DNA of 64,000 nucleotides from Ariolimax columbianus (lineage: Eukaryota > Mollusca > Gastropoda > Stylommatophora > Arionidae). The position numbers and the translations under genes are program-made. Position 1 is the stretch's first letter; each line of letters starts with the position of its first letter. The notes under the pieces are model-generated. The model had not been told where the DNA came from, did no database searches, and saw nothing but the letters and a program-made list of their open reading frames with translations. Below are positions 1-10,189 of this stretch, one piece after another. The DNA lies in contig JAVGWX010000004.1 of assembly GCA_036924085.1 (NCBI GenBank), positions 45,229,293 to 45,293,292 of the forward strand. The letters run 5' to 3'.

Positions 1-1457
1 TAAGCACGGCTTTGCTGTCACAATCGTCGCCGACGAGTGCCCGGGGTCGCGAGCTGTTCCTCCCCATATGTCGTGCACGAGGACGACAACAAGCGTGAGA
101 AATTTGGTCGGGTGGATAATTAACACCTATCGCCTTCAGTGTACAGATGCCAATGTACACGTCCATGTGGTTCTGGTGTAGGGCCATAGCTCACTCGTTC
201 TAAGGTTTGTAACCTGGATAAAGAGGGGAGACGCCCAAGCCAGAATCTCTCACGCAAATATTTTATGATGGGATAACTCTTAATTATATATTTTTTGTAT
301 TTGTTTGGTTATGTCCCTCGCTATGTTTAAAGAAACACTGGATGTCAACAACATCGGCGACGAAGATGGCACACGACATAAAACTACACCCCCTTCCACG
401 CCTTCTAATGACACAAGTTGATAGAAGATGATGAGGATGATGATGATAATAATCATGACAATAATAATAACAAAACATTGGCCATTGACCTACAATAGAA
501 CAATAAGATAGATATTTAAGCAAACAACCATGAAGGAATGATTATTCCGTGAGATAAGCAGAAGAAAAGGTGTGATTCCCATTAAGACATGTTATTAGAG
601 GAAACATAAGACCACACTATATGCACATGTAGAGCGTAGGATACACCGTTGGTAGAGTGGCTGCTTCTTTCCGGCTGCAACTTGTTCCATCCAACCCAGC
701 TTTAAACGAGTACCGGATTTACTGTTAGGAGAAATGATAGAGGAACAGGAATTGGTTTTCACAAAACCTGAAGTTTTTGGTTTGATTAGAGGTTTCAATT
801 TCTGGATTCCGTGACGAAGACTTGCCCTTTTCTACCCCAGACCGTTGTCCTTTGTGCGGTATCATATCGTATTGACCAGTTTATGGATTCGTGTGTGTAT
901 CAGAACAATGAAGATTCTAGTACCTCATCCCTGGCGGTAATAAAAATAAATTTATATATCAGAGATATTGTAAGCCAAGACATCGAGGAAGGGAACTGGC
1001 TACCAACATCTGATAAAAGCAAAAACCTCTTATAGAGAAGTTTCTACCACAGCATCTCCGACTACAGTATATTTGTATTACTCGATGTATCCATGAATGT
1101 AAACAGCACGTTGGCTGTGTTTGTATTCTGACATTCTTTCCTTGACATAATGAACAGTTTCTTGGGCGGATTGTCGCTACGGTTGGCACGTTCTAAATGC
1201 ATGTTTTTGCTCGTGAGCTTCAATCCCTTCTGTATTTTGTGTTGTCCTTTCACTGGTAGAAGGCGGTGTACATTGGAATGTCTTATATGATCACATCAGT
1301 TCATTTTTGTCACACATTAGATTGTAGTCAGCATTGATTGCTGAGAGTACAGAGAAACAAGAAGACCAAAGTAGAGAGAGAGAAAGAGAGAGAGGATGAA
1401 AAACAGAAATATGAATATTGTTAGATGACTGTTAATTTGTGCAGGTGTTAAAAACAA
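1..1457. other. No recognisable gene, copy 1 left part
   Basis: I recognise no gene here. Short open frames exist on both strands but none shows a known motif. Simple-sequence patches are a GAT/AAT-rich stretch at about 425-470 and a GA-rich run at about 1371-1395. The minus strand around 640-715 faintly resembles a module seen in some tRNA-derived repeats, which is too weak to call. The sequence at 1-250 is richer in G and C than its surroundings and contains an open segment that starts upstream of position 1 (complete in copy 2, 22394-22654). Confidence 0.6.
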
Positions 1458-1469
1458 TTCGAGGTAAAT
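1458..1469. repeat. Target-site duplication of element A, left (copy 1)
   Basis: TTCGAGGTAAAT here matches TTCGATGTAAAT at 2543-2554 in 11 of 12 bases. The pair exactly brackets the I-like fragment, as expected for target-primed reverse transcription. Confidence 0.75.
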
Positions 1470-2542
1470 CTTCTTCTTCGTACGCTGTCAGACGTCAACT
1501 TGAATTTTTTCGAAGAAGGCAGCTGTCATCCTGAGGCTGTCGACACTGCCATAGGGCTTGTCTAGTGTTGCCACTGGTGATGGCCACATGTGCTTTCTCT
1601 GGTTCTCGTATGTCGGGCAAATTTGCAGCAGATGTTCCGCGGTCATTTTCCCTGTACCACAGGTGCATTCGTCAGTACCACCTTTCTTCAGTTTATTGAA
1701 TAGATGGTACCTCAGTCTGTTGTGGCCTGTGCGGAGTCTGAAGACCACGACCTGCTCTCTTCTGTTCAACTGGTAGTAGGCATCATTTTTTGTGTAGCCA
1801 GTATGCTCTGTTTCCCATTTGGCCATGTATCTGGCCCTAATAAACCTTTTGAACTCTTCGTAGGTCACACTAGAATCTGGTTGTGGTAACCTTGCACCTT
1901 CTTTAGCCAGTCTGTCTGCCTCCTATCCACTACTCCAGCGATGTTAGGGCCTGCTGCATCCGATTGTTTGCTATGGTGAGATTGTCTTCAGTGGTCCACA
2001 AAGCCAGATCGTCTGCAAACATAGAGCTGTGGACTCTTCTTAATATATTCTCTATTATGTTGTTTATATACACCAGAAAAATGTGTGGGTGACAGTACTC
2101 CCCCTTGGGGTACTCCCTGCTGCAGTGTCACATTTTTGCTCATCTTCCCTTGTACTTGAACTCTGGCTGTTCTGTTTTCGAAATAGTGGCTGATCAATCT
2201 GTACATTTGTCCATATACTTCACTTCTTTATAGCTTGACTTTAAGTCCCTCTTTCCCCACCCTGTCAAATGCCTTCTCTAGATCCACCCAAACCGCTACT
2301 GTATGCTTTTTCTCCTGGTAAGCATTCTCTATTTTCTGCGCTATGAGAGTGATCTGATCCTCAGTGGATCTGTGTTGTCTAAATCCTGCTTTCTGTGGAA
2401 TTAATATGTGTTTTTCTTCCAGGTGCCACATCAGTCTGATGTTTATCATACGCTCCATCAGTTTACCTACACAGCTCAGTAGACTGATAGGCCTGTATCA
2501 AATTTGGATCTGTTCTATCTTTTTCTTTCTTTGGTACTGGTA
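1470..2542 (-). mobile_element. I-like non-LTR retrotransposon A, 5'-truncated and internally deleted (copy 1)
   Basis: Read on the minus strand, this starts in the RT domain and ends at the element's 3' terminus. Visible RT features are FRQHRSTEDQ, motif A WVDLEKAFD (2228-2458), motif B QGVPQGGVLSP (1988-2206) and, after a frameshift, FADD. Near 1925 the frame jumps from just after FADD to the end of RNase H (ADRLAKEGA), so the thumb and most of RNase H are missing. The last open frame (1488-1868, 126 aa) is the typical post-RNase H tail with a zinc-knuckle-like C-x-C-x8-H-x4-C. The 3' end is a short GAA repeat (TTCTTCTTC on the plus strand at 1471). Being 5'-truncated, GAA-tailed and TSD-flanked, it is a dead TPRT product. 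Family level (I/Nimb-like) is inferred. Confidence 0.88.
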
Positions 2543-2554
2543 TTCGATGTAAAT
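2543..2554. repeat. Target-site duplication of element A, right (copy 1)
   Basis: TTCGATGTAAAT pairs with the left duplication at 1458-1469 with one mismatch. It marks the 5' truncation point of element A. Confidence 0.75.
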
Positions 2555-2604
2555 GATTTGAACATGAAAAGGAAAAGGTAATCCTTTTGCAATCATTGAT
2601 GTCG

Positions 2605-3467
2605 AGGTTGAAAGTTAAACTTACTTAATTAGCTGGATCTGATTTCTTTCTTCTTTTGAATAAGGGAATCACTCCTGCATCTTTCCAATCTCTTCGAACA
2701 ATTCATTTTTCAAGTGATTGAGAAAATAATAAAGCCAATGGTTTAACTAGTTAGTCTATACTTCAAATAGCATTGATGAATGGATACCATCTTGATCTGT
2801 ACATTTATCCACTTTTAATCCTTCCAATCTTTTTAGAACCATTTCCTCCGTAAGACAGAATGATTTTAATCGCACTATATCCATTTGACATTTGAAAATA
2901 GGTATAGGCTCTGGTATCTTGGAGGAGTGTTCTTTTGTATAGACTGTGCCAAAGTATTGATTTATTAGATAAGCTATCTCCCTATTTTCTCTGCTTATTG
3001 TCACTGTACTGTTTATGAGAAAGCCTACCTTGTCTTTAGGTCTTTGTTTATTTCTAACATTAGAAAAAAAGCTTTTACCATCAGTCTTGATCCTATTAGT
3101 AAGTTTTTTTCGAAGTCTATTTTGCTGCTTTACTTACTTTCTGAGCTATGTTTTGCTTGTCCAAATATTTTAAATATATTTCTTTTGATTTACTTGCCTT
3201 TATACACTTTGTCCAGGCTTTATTTTAAGCTCTTGTACATTTAGCTACAAATCTAGTAATCCACTTTTTATGATTGGTGTTTATCTCCATACATGGAACA
3301 TATTCGACTTTTAGTTGTTCTAAAAGTGTTTTGAAACACTCTGCCTCTTGTTCAACGTCTGTACCTCTGACAATATCTTTCCAGTTTATGTGGCTGTCTG
3401 TATCTTTCATCTTCTGTACATCTGTCTTAGAGTAGTCGTATGCTCGCGAGTGTATATTTACATACAT
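2605..3467 (-). mobile_element. CR1-like retrotransposon fragment: endonuclease-RT linker and RT start (copy 1)
   Basis: On the minus strand, 3467-3225 (80 aa) and 3004-2756 (82 aa) match the linker and N-terminal RT segment of CR1-type elements. Landmarks are INWKDI, the segment ending VAKCTRA, NQYFGTVYTKEH, IPEPIPIF, LTEEMVLKRLEGLKVDK and DGIH. Downstream on the same strand come RDWKDAGVIPLF and KKSDPAN, the entry to RT motif 1, near 2690-2620. Stops and frameshifts separate these blocks, and the catalytic RT core is absent. This is a pseudogene fragment. It is a different family from element A, whose right TSD lies just beyond its left end. Confidence 0.82.
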
Positions 3468-3538
3468 TGTAAAGGCTGTTATAGGATATATTTTATGGAC
3501 AACTGATCACTGCAGCTAAAGGAATCGACTACCCCACA

Positions 3539-3797
3539 CCGCGATTCAAGTACGTATACAAGATGGACATGACGTCGTGCGACATCCAAGCCGAAAGCTC
3601 AGGATTGAGTCGATTGCAGACATTCAGTTGGGAGGTGCACAGTAGTTGCCGACGCTTGTAGAGGCCATCTGGAACCAGAGAAATGGGCACGACTGAAAAG
3701 ATCGGCGAACACCCCGGCAAGTCAGCCTCCTCAGCCCCGTTGTACGATCTGCGACAGGGACTGCCACTCACGTACCGGCGTTTGCAACCATAGATGA
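3539..3797 (+). mobile_element. RTE-like retrotransposon C-terminal remnant with zinc-finger motif (copy 1)
   Basis: The plus strand reads PRFKYVYKMDMTSCDI near 3539-3586. After a frameshift it reads CTICDRDCHSRTGVCNH at 3741-3791 and stops at 3795. This order, an RFKDVCKRD-like block followed by a C-x2-C finger with CHSR, is how many RTE-like ORF2 proteins end in animal genomes (family knowledge, not searched here). The long minus-strand frame at 3529-4035 (168 aa) overlaps it and is most likely a shadow. Confidence 0.65.
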
Positions 3798-3909
3798 CTG
3801 TGTCGAAATACGGGAGACAGAGCTGGGCAAACTTCGCCAGGGCGCCAGGCGCATGATGATCAGTGACTGAGACGCCAATAAACTGATGAATATTAAATGT
3901 ATTTACTTG

Positions 3910-4015
3910 TCTTGGCTTGGCTTCGTTTGTTCTCCATCTCCCGCTACCAAACCCTGACACGGGCCTAAGTAGCAGAACGCAGTCCAGAGAACGGAATGCG
4001 TTATGTCGATATTTG
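3910..4015 (-). repeat. Dispersed repeat, inverted copy 1 of 2 (unit copy 1)
   Basis: Its reverse complement resembles 11728-11825. Both contain GCATTCCGTTCTCTGGA, TTCTGCTACTTA and GAGAAC-AACGA in the same order, and both read AFRSLD then LLL-K/R-P in one frame. It follows the RTE-like C-terminus here and lies near an RTE-like linker at the other site, so it may be a non-coding part of an RTE-like element. The function is unknown. Confidence 0.6.
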
Positions 4016-4900
4016 CACCTTTCGGTCCAACACATCCGACTTCAGCAAGCATTTTTTGAGTACCGGGTTAGCATTCCCTCTTCGATCCCTTCTCCTTAAC
4101 CAGTCTGCTCTGTTGCAGCCTGTTTTCTAGAATACTGCGCGGACGTGTAGAACGGCCTTGGCAGCTCCGGTTCGCTAGCCCTTACGCTATCAGTCAGCTA
4201 TGGCTCGATGACCGCTGCAGCTCATGCGCTGCTCACCATCTTGATCCAGTATTTACTTGATTTTGAAGAAATATGATCATGACAATAATAATGGGCTTAT
4301 CGCCGTCGATGAGAATAACCAACATCATCATGTGTCATACTGCGCCCTTTAGTCTGTGGGCGGATGCGTGCATGACAGATTAAGCCAACACCAGCTGGTG
4401 CTGGTTTTGTCTCTACTCTATACTTCCACCCTCGCTAACTGCATGCAAGGCTCTTTTTGGCCTCGCCTTTTTCAGGCTAAACGATTTACTGCCAGGATTC
4501 ACTGAATCGCTTTTATTGACGTCCAGGTGATCGCCTTGCTGCGCTAAGCTCGCTAAACAGTAGTTTTTTTTTGGAACCTTTCACTTGACATTCGAGAAAC
4601 TTGGCCAGTCTATCTCACTTTAACTTTCTACAAAAGTGTATGAATAGTGTAGTAGTAATGTAAAGAGTATGGTTATTTGTGATGTGGTCTTGTAGCCAAT
4701 TTGGAGTTTGTGTCATGTAGAAATGATTCAACCTCCTGGCGTGTTTGGCGTACACACTCCAGCTCTCTCACCCATAGATCAGGGTTTAGAGACTAGCCGG
4801 ATGTTTGCCAATCAGGTTAGTTGCTTTTTAACGATATACTTCATTTAAACATTCAAATCTTCTTCGGGCAATATCAGGTAGTACTATTTACTCATGTTTA
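4016..4900. other. No recognisable gene (copy 1)
   Basis: I see no supported gene. The first 250 bases are GC-richer than average. Short features include CACCAGCTGGTG near 4390 (a 12-bp palindrome) and a run of T at about 4563. The sequence near 4130-4215 vaguely recalls a tRNA-like SINE head on the minus strand but lacks a convincing B box. Confidence 0.6.
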
Positions 4901-5067
4901 TCTTCTTTTTCTTTCTCTTCTTTTTCTTCTTCTTTCTCTTTTTATTCGTCTTCTTTTTTTCTTCTTCTTCTTCTTCTTATTCTTCTTCTTCTTCTACTTC
5001 TTCTTCTCTATTTTCTTCTTCATTCTTTACTTCTTTTTCTTTTTCTTCTTCTTTTCCTTCTTTTTCT
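4901..5067 (+). repeat. TTC/TTTC polypyrimidine microsatellite (copy 1, 167 bp)
   Basis: This is a near-pure C/T tract built from TTC, TTTC and TTTTC words. Its length or internal word order differs in each unit copy: 167 bp here, 170 bp in copy 2 and 167 bp with a different arrangement in copy 3. The Phe- and Ser-rich open frames across it are translation artefacts. Confidence 0.95.
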
Positions 5068-5224
5068 AGCTCACCGACAATTGTATTAAGTCTATACGTA
5101 AAGGCCAGTTCTATGGACAAAGTCTACTGTGGTGGGGAGTTCTTCAAGACGCTCACAAAAGTGTGTATGTGTGGGTTCATCTCCGTGGGTCAGTATTCAC
5201 AACGCAGTTGCTTTAGCATGTTAC

Positions 5225-6337
5225 AGTCTTGACAAAGGAAGGGTTCTGATACTAACACGTAACTGCATACCGAGGAGCGCGGTAGCTGTCAATCACACTG
5301 GACAAGCAGAAATTGTAGGACTCGACATAATGACATAAGAAACGAAGATCCACATCTTCAACCTGTATGGCCCACCCATCAAAGACCTGTCCCTCTCGAG
5401 TATGGAAATCAAGAACTCCAGCTGCCTAGTAGTTGGAGACTTCAACAGCCACTCGGAGAGATGGGGATATTCGGACACAGACAACAGAGGAGATGAAGTG
5501 GAAGACTGGGAGATAGACACAAATCTCTATCTTTACAATAGGCTGGAGGACAGCCCTATCTTCTACTCTAGAACATGGCATACCATCTCTACTCCAGACT
5601 TGGCCTTTTCCACGGTTGATATTCACCACAAAATAGACGGCCAGGTGCTCAACCAATTGGCAGGTAGCGACAAACGGCCAATTAGGCTAGAAATTGATTT
5701 GGAAGTAGGCCCACAGGAAATAAAAGCGCTCCCACGTTGGAACTATAAACGATCCGACTGGGACAGATTTGCAATTCTGACAGATCGGCTATGTGAAACC
5801 ATCAACACATGGAATAACAATATGAAACCTATGGTGGAAAGCCTAAGCAAAGCAATAATGCAAGCAGCCACCGAAACCATCCCAAGAGGGGCAAGGAAAA
5901 ACTACAAGCCATATTGGAATGATGAATTGCAGGAAGCGGAAGACGAAGTCTCAAATGCTAGGAACATGGCAGAGAGAGAACAATCTATGGAGGCAAATAT
6001 CGCCCTCAAGGCTATCACGACGAAATACCAAAGAACACTAAACCATATAACAAGAGACAGCTGGACAAATAAAACAGAAAGCCTCAATTTATATAAAGAA
6101 GAGAACAAACTATGGAAGTTAGTCAGAGCCATGAATGACGAAACACCATCAAATAAACAAATTACCATCAAGTATGGCGACAAAATGCTTACTGGAAAAA
6201 AAAGCAGCAAACGCCTTTATAGAACGAACACTATGCCAGAGCAAACCACACTGATGTCCTTACAGACAGGCACACAGACAATAATGAAGAACAAAAGAGC
6301 CACGACAACATCAATATGGCACCAAAGGAGCACATGA
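5225..6337 (+). pseudogene. Element B endonuclease C-terminus and linker (copy 1)
   Basis: The frame begins within an exonuclease-endonuclease-phosphatase domain (LDKGRVLILTRN), hits a stop at 5336-5338, and continues as IHIFNLYGPP into a 311-aa open frame from 5402. GDFNSH (residues 12-17) is the conserved metal-binding loop. STPDLAFS (residues 63-70) is the penultimate motif. The final SDH motif reads SDK (residues 89-91), so the catalytic histidine is lost. The rest is the lysine- and glutamate-rich linker to RT. A run of eight A near 6194 shifts the frame, after which the last 50 or so residues are out of register. Copies 2 and 3 encode T62, M100 and a K in place of copy 1 residues I62, L100 and a Q. 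Confidence 0.88.
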
Positions 6338-6409
6338 TGGCAATACTAACAATGAATAAAAAGGAAGAGGCCATGAGAACTCGATGAGAAAACCATGAGA
6401 AAAAGAAAT

Positions 6410-7489
6410 CGCCCGGAAAAGATGGGGTAACACGAAATGCTGATGGAGTTGGGCCAAACAGCAAAGAGGAAGTTACTATCAGTCCTGAACCAAAGCTGGA
6501 AAAGGGGAATTGTACCTCAGACATGAAAAGACGCTGTACTTATACCAGTACCAAAGAAAGAAAAAGATAGAACAGATCCAAATGGATACAGGCCTATCAG
6601 TCTACTGAGCTGTGTAGGTAAACTGATGGAACGTATGATAAACACCAGACTGATGTGGCATCTGGAAGAAAAACACATAATAATTCCACAGCAAGCAGGC
6701 TTTAGACAGCACAGATCCACTGAGGACCAGATCACTCTCATAGCCCAGTTAATAGATGATGCTTACCAGGAGAAAAAACACACAGTAGCGATTTGGGTGG
6801 ATTTAGAGAAGGCATTTGACAAGGTGTGGATAAAGTGACTTAAAGTCAAGCTACGAAGAAGTGAAGTTTGTGGGAAAATGTACAGATGGATCAGCGACTA
6901 CCTCGAAAACAGAACATCCATAGTTCAAGTACAATAGCAGATGAGCAAAACGGTGACACTTCAGCAGGGAGTACACCAAAGGGGAGTACTGTCACCAACA
7001 CCTTTCCTGGTGTATATAAACAACATCACAGAGAATCTACCAAGAAGAGTCCACAGCTCCATGTTTGCAGACGATCTGGCTATGTGGACGTCTGAAAAAA
7101 ATCTCACCATAGCAAGCAATCGGATGCAGCAGGCCCTAACATCGTTGGAGGAGTGGGCGAACTCATGGCTGGTCAAAATAAATGAGGAAAAAACAACATG
7201 TACGATATTCTCGCTTTCAAACAAACTCCAGAACACCAAAATAAGTCTTAGCGGCAAATATCTGCGGGCAAATGGCAACCAAAACTACCTGGGAGTCACA
7301 TTTGATCGGTGCATGACATGGAAAAGTCAGATCGAGAGAAACCGAATGAGAGCCAGACAAAGAATGGCAATCATGAGGAAACTTGCTGGCACAAGCTGGG
7401 GAACAGACGAAACTGTACACTGGAAGAGTGAGACCAGTTCTCGAGTATGGCATTGCGGCATGAGCAACAGCAGCAAAGGTGAACTTTGA
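6410..7489 (+). pseudogene. Element B reverse transcriptase domain (copy 1)
   Basis: The RT motifs lie in order: SPGKDGVT (6410), IPVPKKEKDR, GYRPISLLSCVGKLMERM (about 6590), FRQHRSTEDQ, motif A WVDLEKAFD (about 6796-6822), motif B degraded to QGVHQRGVLSP (normally QGVPQGSVLSP), and motif C FADD (residues 42-45 of the frame at 6941). The frame is broken by a shift near 6430, by TGA at 6836-6838 and by TAG at 6935-6937. The catalytic aspartates survive but motif B does not. The downstream YLGVTFD block (about 7288) marks the thumb. The frame is lost again near 7415. Confidence 0.93.
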
Positions 7490-7995
7490 TACAATTAGCA
7501 AACTTCAAACCAAGCCATGAGAGTTATAACAGCAGGCATGAAGTCAACGCCAATTGTAGAACTGGAAAAGATTAGAAATCTGCAATCCATGACCGACAGA
7601 AGAGACTGCAGAGCCCAGCAGCAAGTAGAGAAACTCAGAAGACTGACAGACCACCCAATGCATCAGAGACTAAATAGATTTGGAAATGGGAAACTAAAGC
7701 GAAGAAACTTTGCAGAAATAGCCAAAGCAAAGATGAGCGAAGACACTATGAACACATTAACACCAAACCCCATCCCTACTGTACGCAAACCTACCTGGAA
7801 GCAGCATATCATTCCGGAGGTGGTAGAAAATATACCAGATATTTGAAACAAGAACAGCCAGACTGAAAAAGAAAGAAGAGACATAACACTGAGGTACATA
7901 ACGAAAAACTACCCAAGCATGGACTGGACCCATGCATACACCGACGGGTCTGTAACAAACACAACACATAAAGGAGGGGCAGAGGTATTCCATTT
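7490..7995 (+). pseudogene. Element B post-RT region and RNase H start (copy 1)
   Basis: A 109-aa frame at 7517-7846 (MRVITAGMKSTPI onward) is the region between RT and RNase H. After its stop, the same strand reads RDITLRYI and then HAYTDGS at about 7931-7951, which is the first RNase H catalytic block with its aspartate. Similarity ends near 7995, so the remaining RNase H residues and the tail seen in element A are missing. Confidence 0.82.
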
Positions 7996-8088
7996 CTCAA
8001 TTTTGTGCATCGGTTGAATTTACAGTGAGCTAAACTGCGAGAACTGTTACCGGTAAAAGTGTTACTGGTAAGCTACATAAGCTGTACA

Positions 8089-8480
8089 GTGGTGAATGCT
8101 CGGAATGTATTGCCATATGAAGTAGTTTTAGGCTGGAACAATTAATGCATTTCAGAATAGATTGGATGCACATAGCTTTTAGAGCTAGGAAATGTAAATG
8201 AAACTGGTTGTTTACAGACTCTGCATAGTTTTCTAAGCCGGTATAAACACGTAGTCTTCTAAACCAGTATAAAGATATAGTCATTCTAAGGCAGTATAAA
8301 GACATCGTCTTCTAAACCAGTATAAAGACATCGTCTTATAAACCAAGATAAAGACACAGTCTTCTAAACCAGTATAAAGTTTCAGTCTTCTAAGCGAGTA
8401 GAAAGACATAATCGTCTAAACCAGTATAAATAGGTAGTCTTCTCAACCAGTATAAAGACGTTAACTTAGTTACATATTGT
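8089..8480 (+). mobile_element. CR1-like retrotransposon 3' end with expanded tandem repeats (copy 1)
   Basis: The plus strand reads VVNARNVLPYEVV, a degraded version of the conserved CR1-type C-terminus (compare GVNAWNAFP at 12485-12745 on the other strand). It continues into a 3' UTR that shares AATGAAACTGG and ACAGACTCTGCATAGT with that second copy. The UTR is expanded by nine 26-bp units (8229-8463) and then rejoins sequence similar to the other copy (TAACTTAGTTA). Confidence 0.75.
8229..8463 (+). repeat. 26-bp tandem repeat, nine units, in a CR1-like 3' UTR (copy 1)
   Basis: Nine consecutive units start at 8229, 8255, 8281, 8308, 8334, 8360, 8386, 8412 and 8438 (the third is 27 bp). The shared core is TCTTCTAAACCAGTATAAAG followed by a variable 6-bp end. 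Units differ at several positions, so the expansion is not very recent. It predates the tandem duplication because all three unit copies carry it. Confidence 0.93.
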
Positions 8481-9178
8481 ACATTAAATGGAGAGTATTT
8501 CTCTTTAGCCCAAAAATGAAAGGTGTTTACTGCACGCGGCTGTCCATTGGTGATCATTCTTATTCAGCAAATGATGTTAACTGTAGATGTCACGTTCCCC
8601 TTCTCGGAATAATGTTTTTAAATACATAAAATACAATAGCAAAGAACCAGTTATATAGAAATAGTTAAAAAACAAACACAAAAGTACATGTGATATATGT
8701 GTCTTTCTTAACAATTTCAATAGAAATACAATACATTTAATATAAAAGAAAGTTAATTTCATTATTGTTTGAATGAACGTGCTGCGTATATATGCAAGGC
8801 TGAGGAACGGGTCACAAAGATCAAGAAATGCTGACCGCGTGAAGGCTTGTTGTTTCTCTTTCTCGAAGAGGATTCAACTGTTGTGTTGTACAAACAACAC
8901 GTTTGCCATGTTAGACATCTAATCTGTTTTGATTTGTTTTTCTTTTATGCTACAAATGTCGAAAATCCATATTTGCAGAGATATATTGTTGGAAATGGAA
9001 TGAAAACTTGCATAGCTCACTTTACAAGATAATGCTAGTTTACTAACTGCTATTGTAGATAGTCTGTTCACACCAGGACTGTGTCCACGTGCGATCTAGC
9101 CCGGTGGGTTTAACAACTAGCGAAATGTAAAAGTACTGATGAGCGTAAACACAACTCAACGAAGTCCAAAATCTATAC
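8481..9178. other. No recognisable gene, AT-rich (copy 1)
   Basis: This is AT-rich sequence with only short chance frames on both strands. I see no domain, repeat or RNA signature. Confidence 0.6.
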
Positions 9179-9430
9179 CTGAATTTAAAGTACAACCAAG
9201 ATAACGATCACAGGCAAGGCAAAGACCAAACATAAAGTTATTTTAGAACAACAGAAGATTGAGAAAGTCACAAGCTTTGAGTACCTCGGCTCAGTTATAA
9301 GCGCCAATGGCTACGGCAATGCAGAGGTTCAATAAAATGAGAAACTGATGACAGAACATTAATAAAATAAAAATAACTATTCTGTGAACTTGCATTATAC
9401 CGATGAAGACATACGGATGTGAAACATGGA
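9179..9430 (+). mobile_element. RTE-like RT thumb fragment (copy 1)
   Basis: The plus strand encodes KIEKVTSFEYLGSVISANG, the conserved FEYLGS block that follows the RT catalytic core in RTE-like elements. A degraded stretch with stops follows, ending in TYGCETW split across frames at about 9405-9430, another landmark of these elements. It stops abruptly at a poly-C run. The family C-terminus reappears on the same strand at 10735, so two minus-strand fragments may have landed inside one element. Confidence 0.7.
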
Positions 9431-9455
9431 CCCCCCCCCCCCCCCCCCCCCCCCC
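9431..9455 (+). repeat. Poly-C run at an element junction (copy 1, 25 bp)
   Basis: 25 consecutive C separate the plus-strand RTE-like fragment from the minus-strand CR1-like fragment. The same run is 11 in copy 2 and 10 in copy 3. It may be genuine slippage or a sequencing length error. Confidence 0.9.
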
Positions 9456-10120
9456 ATGCATGTATTAAAAAAATATTTCCTAATATCGAATCTGGACCTC
9501 TCTTTAGTTAATGTGTAACTATGCCCTCTTGTTATATTTGGTGGCTGTATTTTTTTTTTAAAACTTGTTATAGTCTAATTTATCCATTCCTCTGATCATC
9601 TTATAAGCCTGTATTAAGTCACTACGAATTATTCTCTCTTCTAGACACTGTAGGCCGGTTTTTCCTCATAACTGTAATTCTGCAATCCCACTATCAGCGT
9701 TGTCGCTCTTTTTTGAATTCTTTCCAGCATGTTTGTATCCCCTCTATGATAATGACTCCACGCCTGTACGCATAACTCCAATCTAGGTCTAACTAATGCT
9801 TTATACAGTTTGACTATCACTTCCTTGCTCCTATGTTTAGTATTTATGTTTATCATACATAACATTGCATTTGCCTTTTTAATTGCTACCTGAACTTGCT
9901 CACTCACCTTACCTGTATGATCTAGTATAACTTCTAAGTCCATTTCCTTATCTATCTTTCTAATATTGTTCTCTCCCATTCTGTAATTATGTTTCATATT
10001 GGATCTACCCATGTGGATGACTGTACATGTATCTACATTAAACTCCATTTGGGAACCTACAAACCACTCTCGAATTTTATCTACATCCGATCTCAATATA
10101 TCCACATCTGCTTGAGATAT
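9456..10120 (-). mobile_element. CR1-like RT palm/thumb and post-RT fragment (copy 1)
   Basis: The minus strand reads DVDILRSDVDKIREW, MEFNVDTCTVIHMGRS, the thumb block KVSEQVQVAIKKANAM, KLYKALVRPRLELCVQAWS and MLERIQKRAT, all hallmarks of the CR1-type region just after the RT catalytic motifs. The open frame ends at 9641. A frameshift leads to RRIIRSDLIQAYKMIRG and then, after further degradation, RKYFF near 9475. The upstream FADD core is absent because the fragment begins at about 10120 next to an AT microsatellite. Confidence 0.88.
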
Positions 10121-10128
10121 AGATAAAG

Positions 10129-10145
10129 ATATATATATATATATA
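10129..10145. repeat. (AT)n microsatellite (copy 1, 17 bp)
   Basis: Alternating AT at the 5' edge of the CR1-like fragment. It is 21 bp in copy 2 and 19 bp in copy 3. Confidence 0.9.
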
Positions 10146-10189
10146 CTATAGATCCTAATTAATTTCAAGTAAAATTGGTTAGTAAACAA

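Larger units (their letters stand above)
5225..7995 (+). mobile_element. I-like non-LTR retrotransposon B: endonuclease-RT-RNase H, defective (copy 1)
   Basis: This is the longest element in the unit. In order it shows the C-terminal part of an AP-type endonuclease, a linker, an RT domain, a post-RT region and the start of RNase H. It is 5'-truncated within the endonuclease and cut just after the first RNase H block. Unrelated CR1-like 3' sequence follows from 8089. It carries at least two in-frame stops (5336-5338 and 6935-6937) besides the TGA ending the 6626-6838 frame, plus several frameshifts, so it cannot make a protein. An I-superfamily placement rests on the EN-RT-RNase H order and on similarity to elements A and N here; the exact clade is not settled. 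Confidence 0.92.

Noticed and set aside
640..715. Module resembling a conserved part of tRNA-derived repeats
   Set aside because: The resemblance is from memory and partial; no boxes or boundaries could be placed.
3529..4035. 168-aa minus-strand open frame as a gene
   Set aside because: It overlaps a plus-strand RTE-like C-terminus and a dispersed repeat; no domain is seen in its own frame. It is most likely a shadow frame in a GC-richer patch.
4130..4215. tRNA-like SINE head on the minus strand
   Set aside because: An A-box-like word is present but the B box is poor, and no tail or TSD is visible.
4821..5232. Phe/Ser-rich open frames resembling membrane proteins
   Set aside because: They are translations of the TTC/TTTC microsatellite.
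5225..7995. Element B as an active retrotransposon
   Set aside because: It is 5'-truncated, lost the catalytic His of the endonuclease, has a damaged RT motif B, several stops and frameshifts, and only the start of RNase H.
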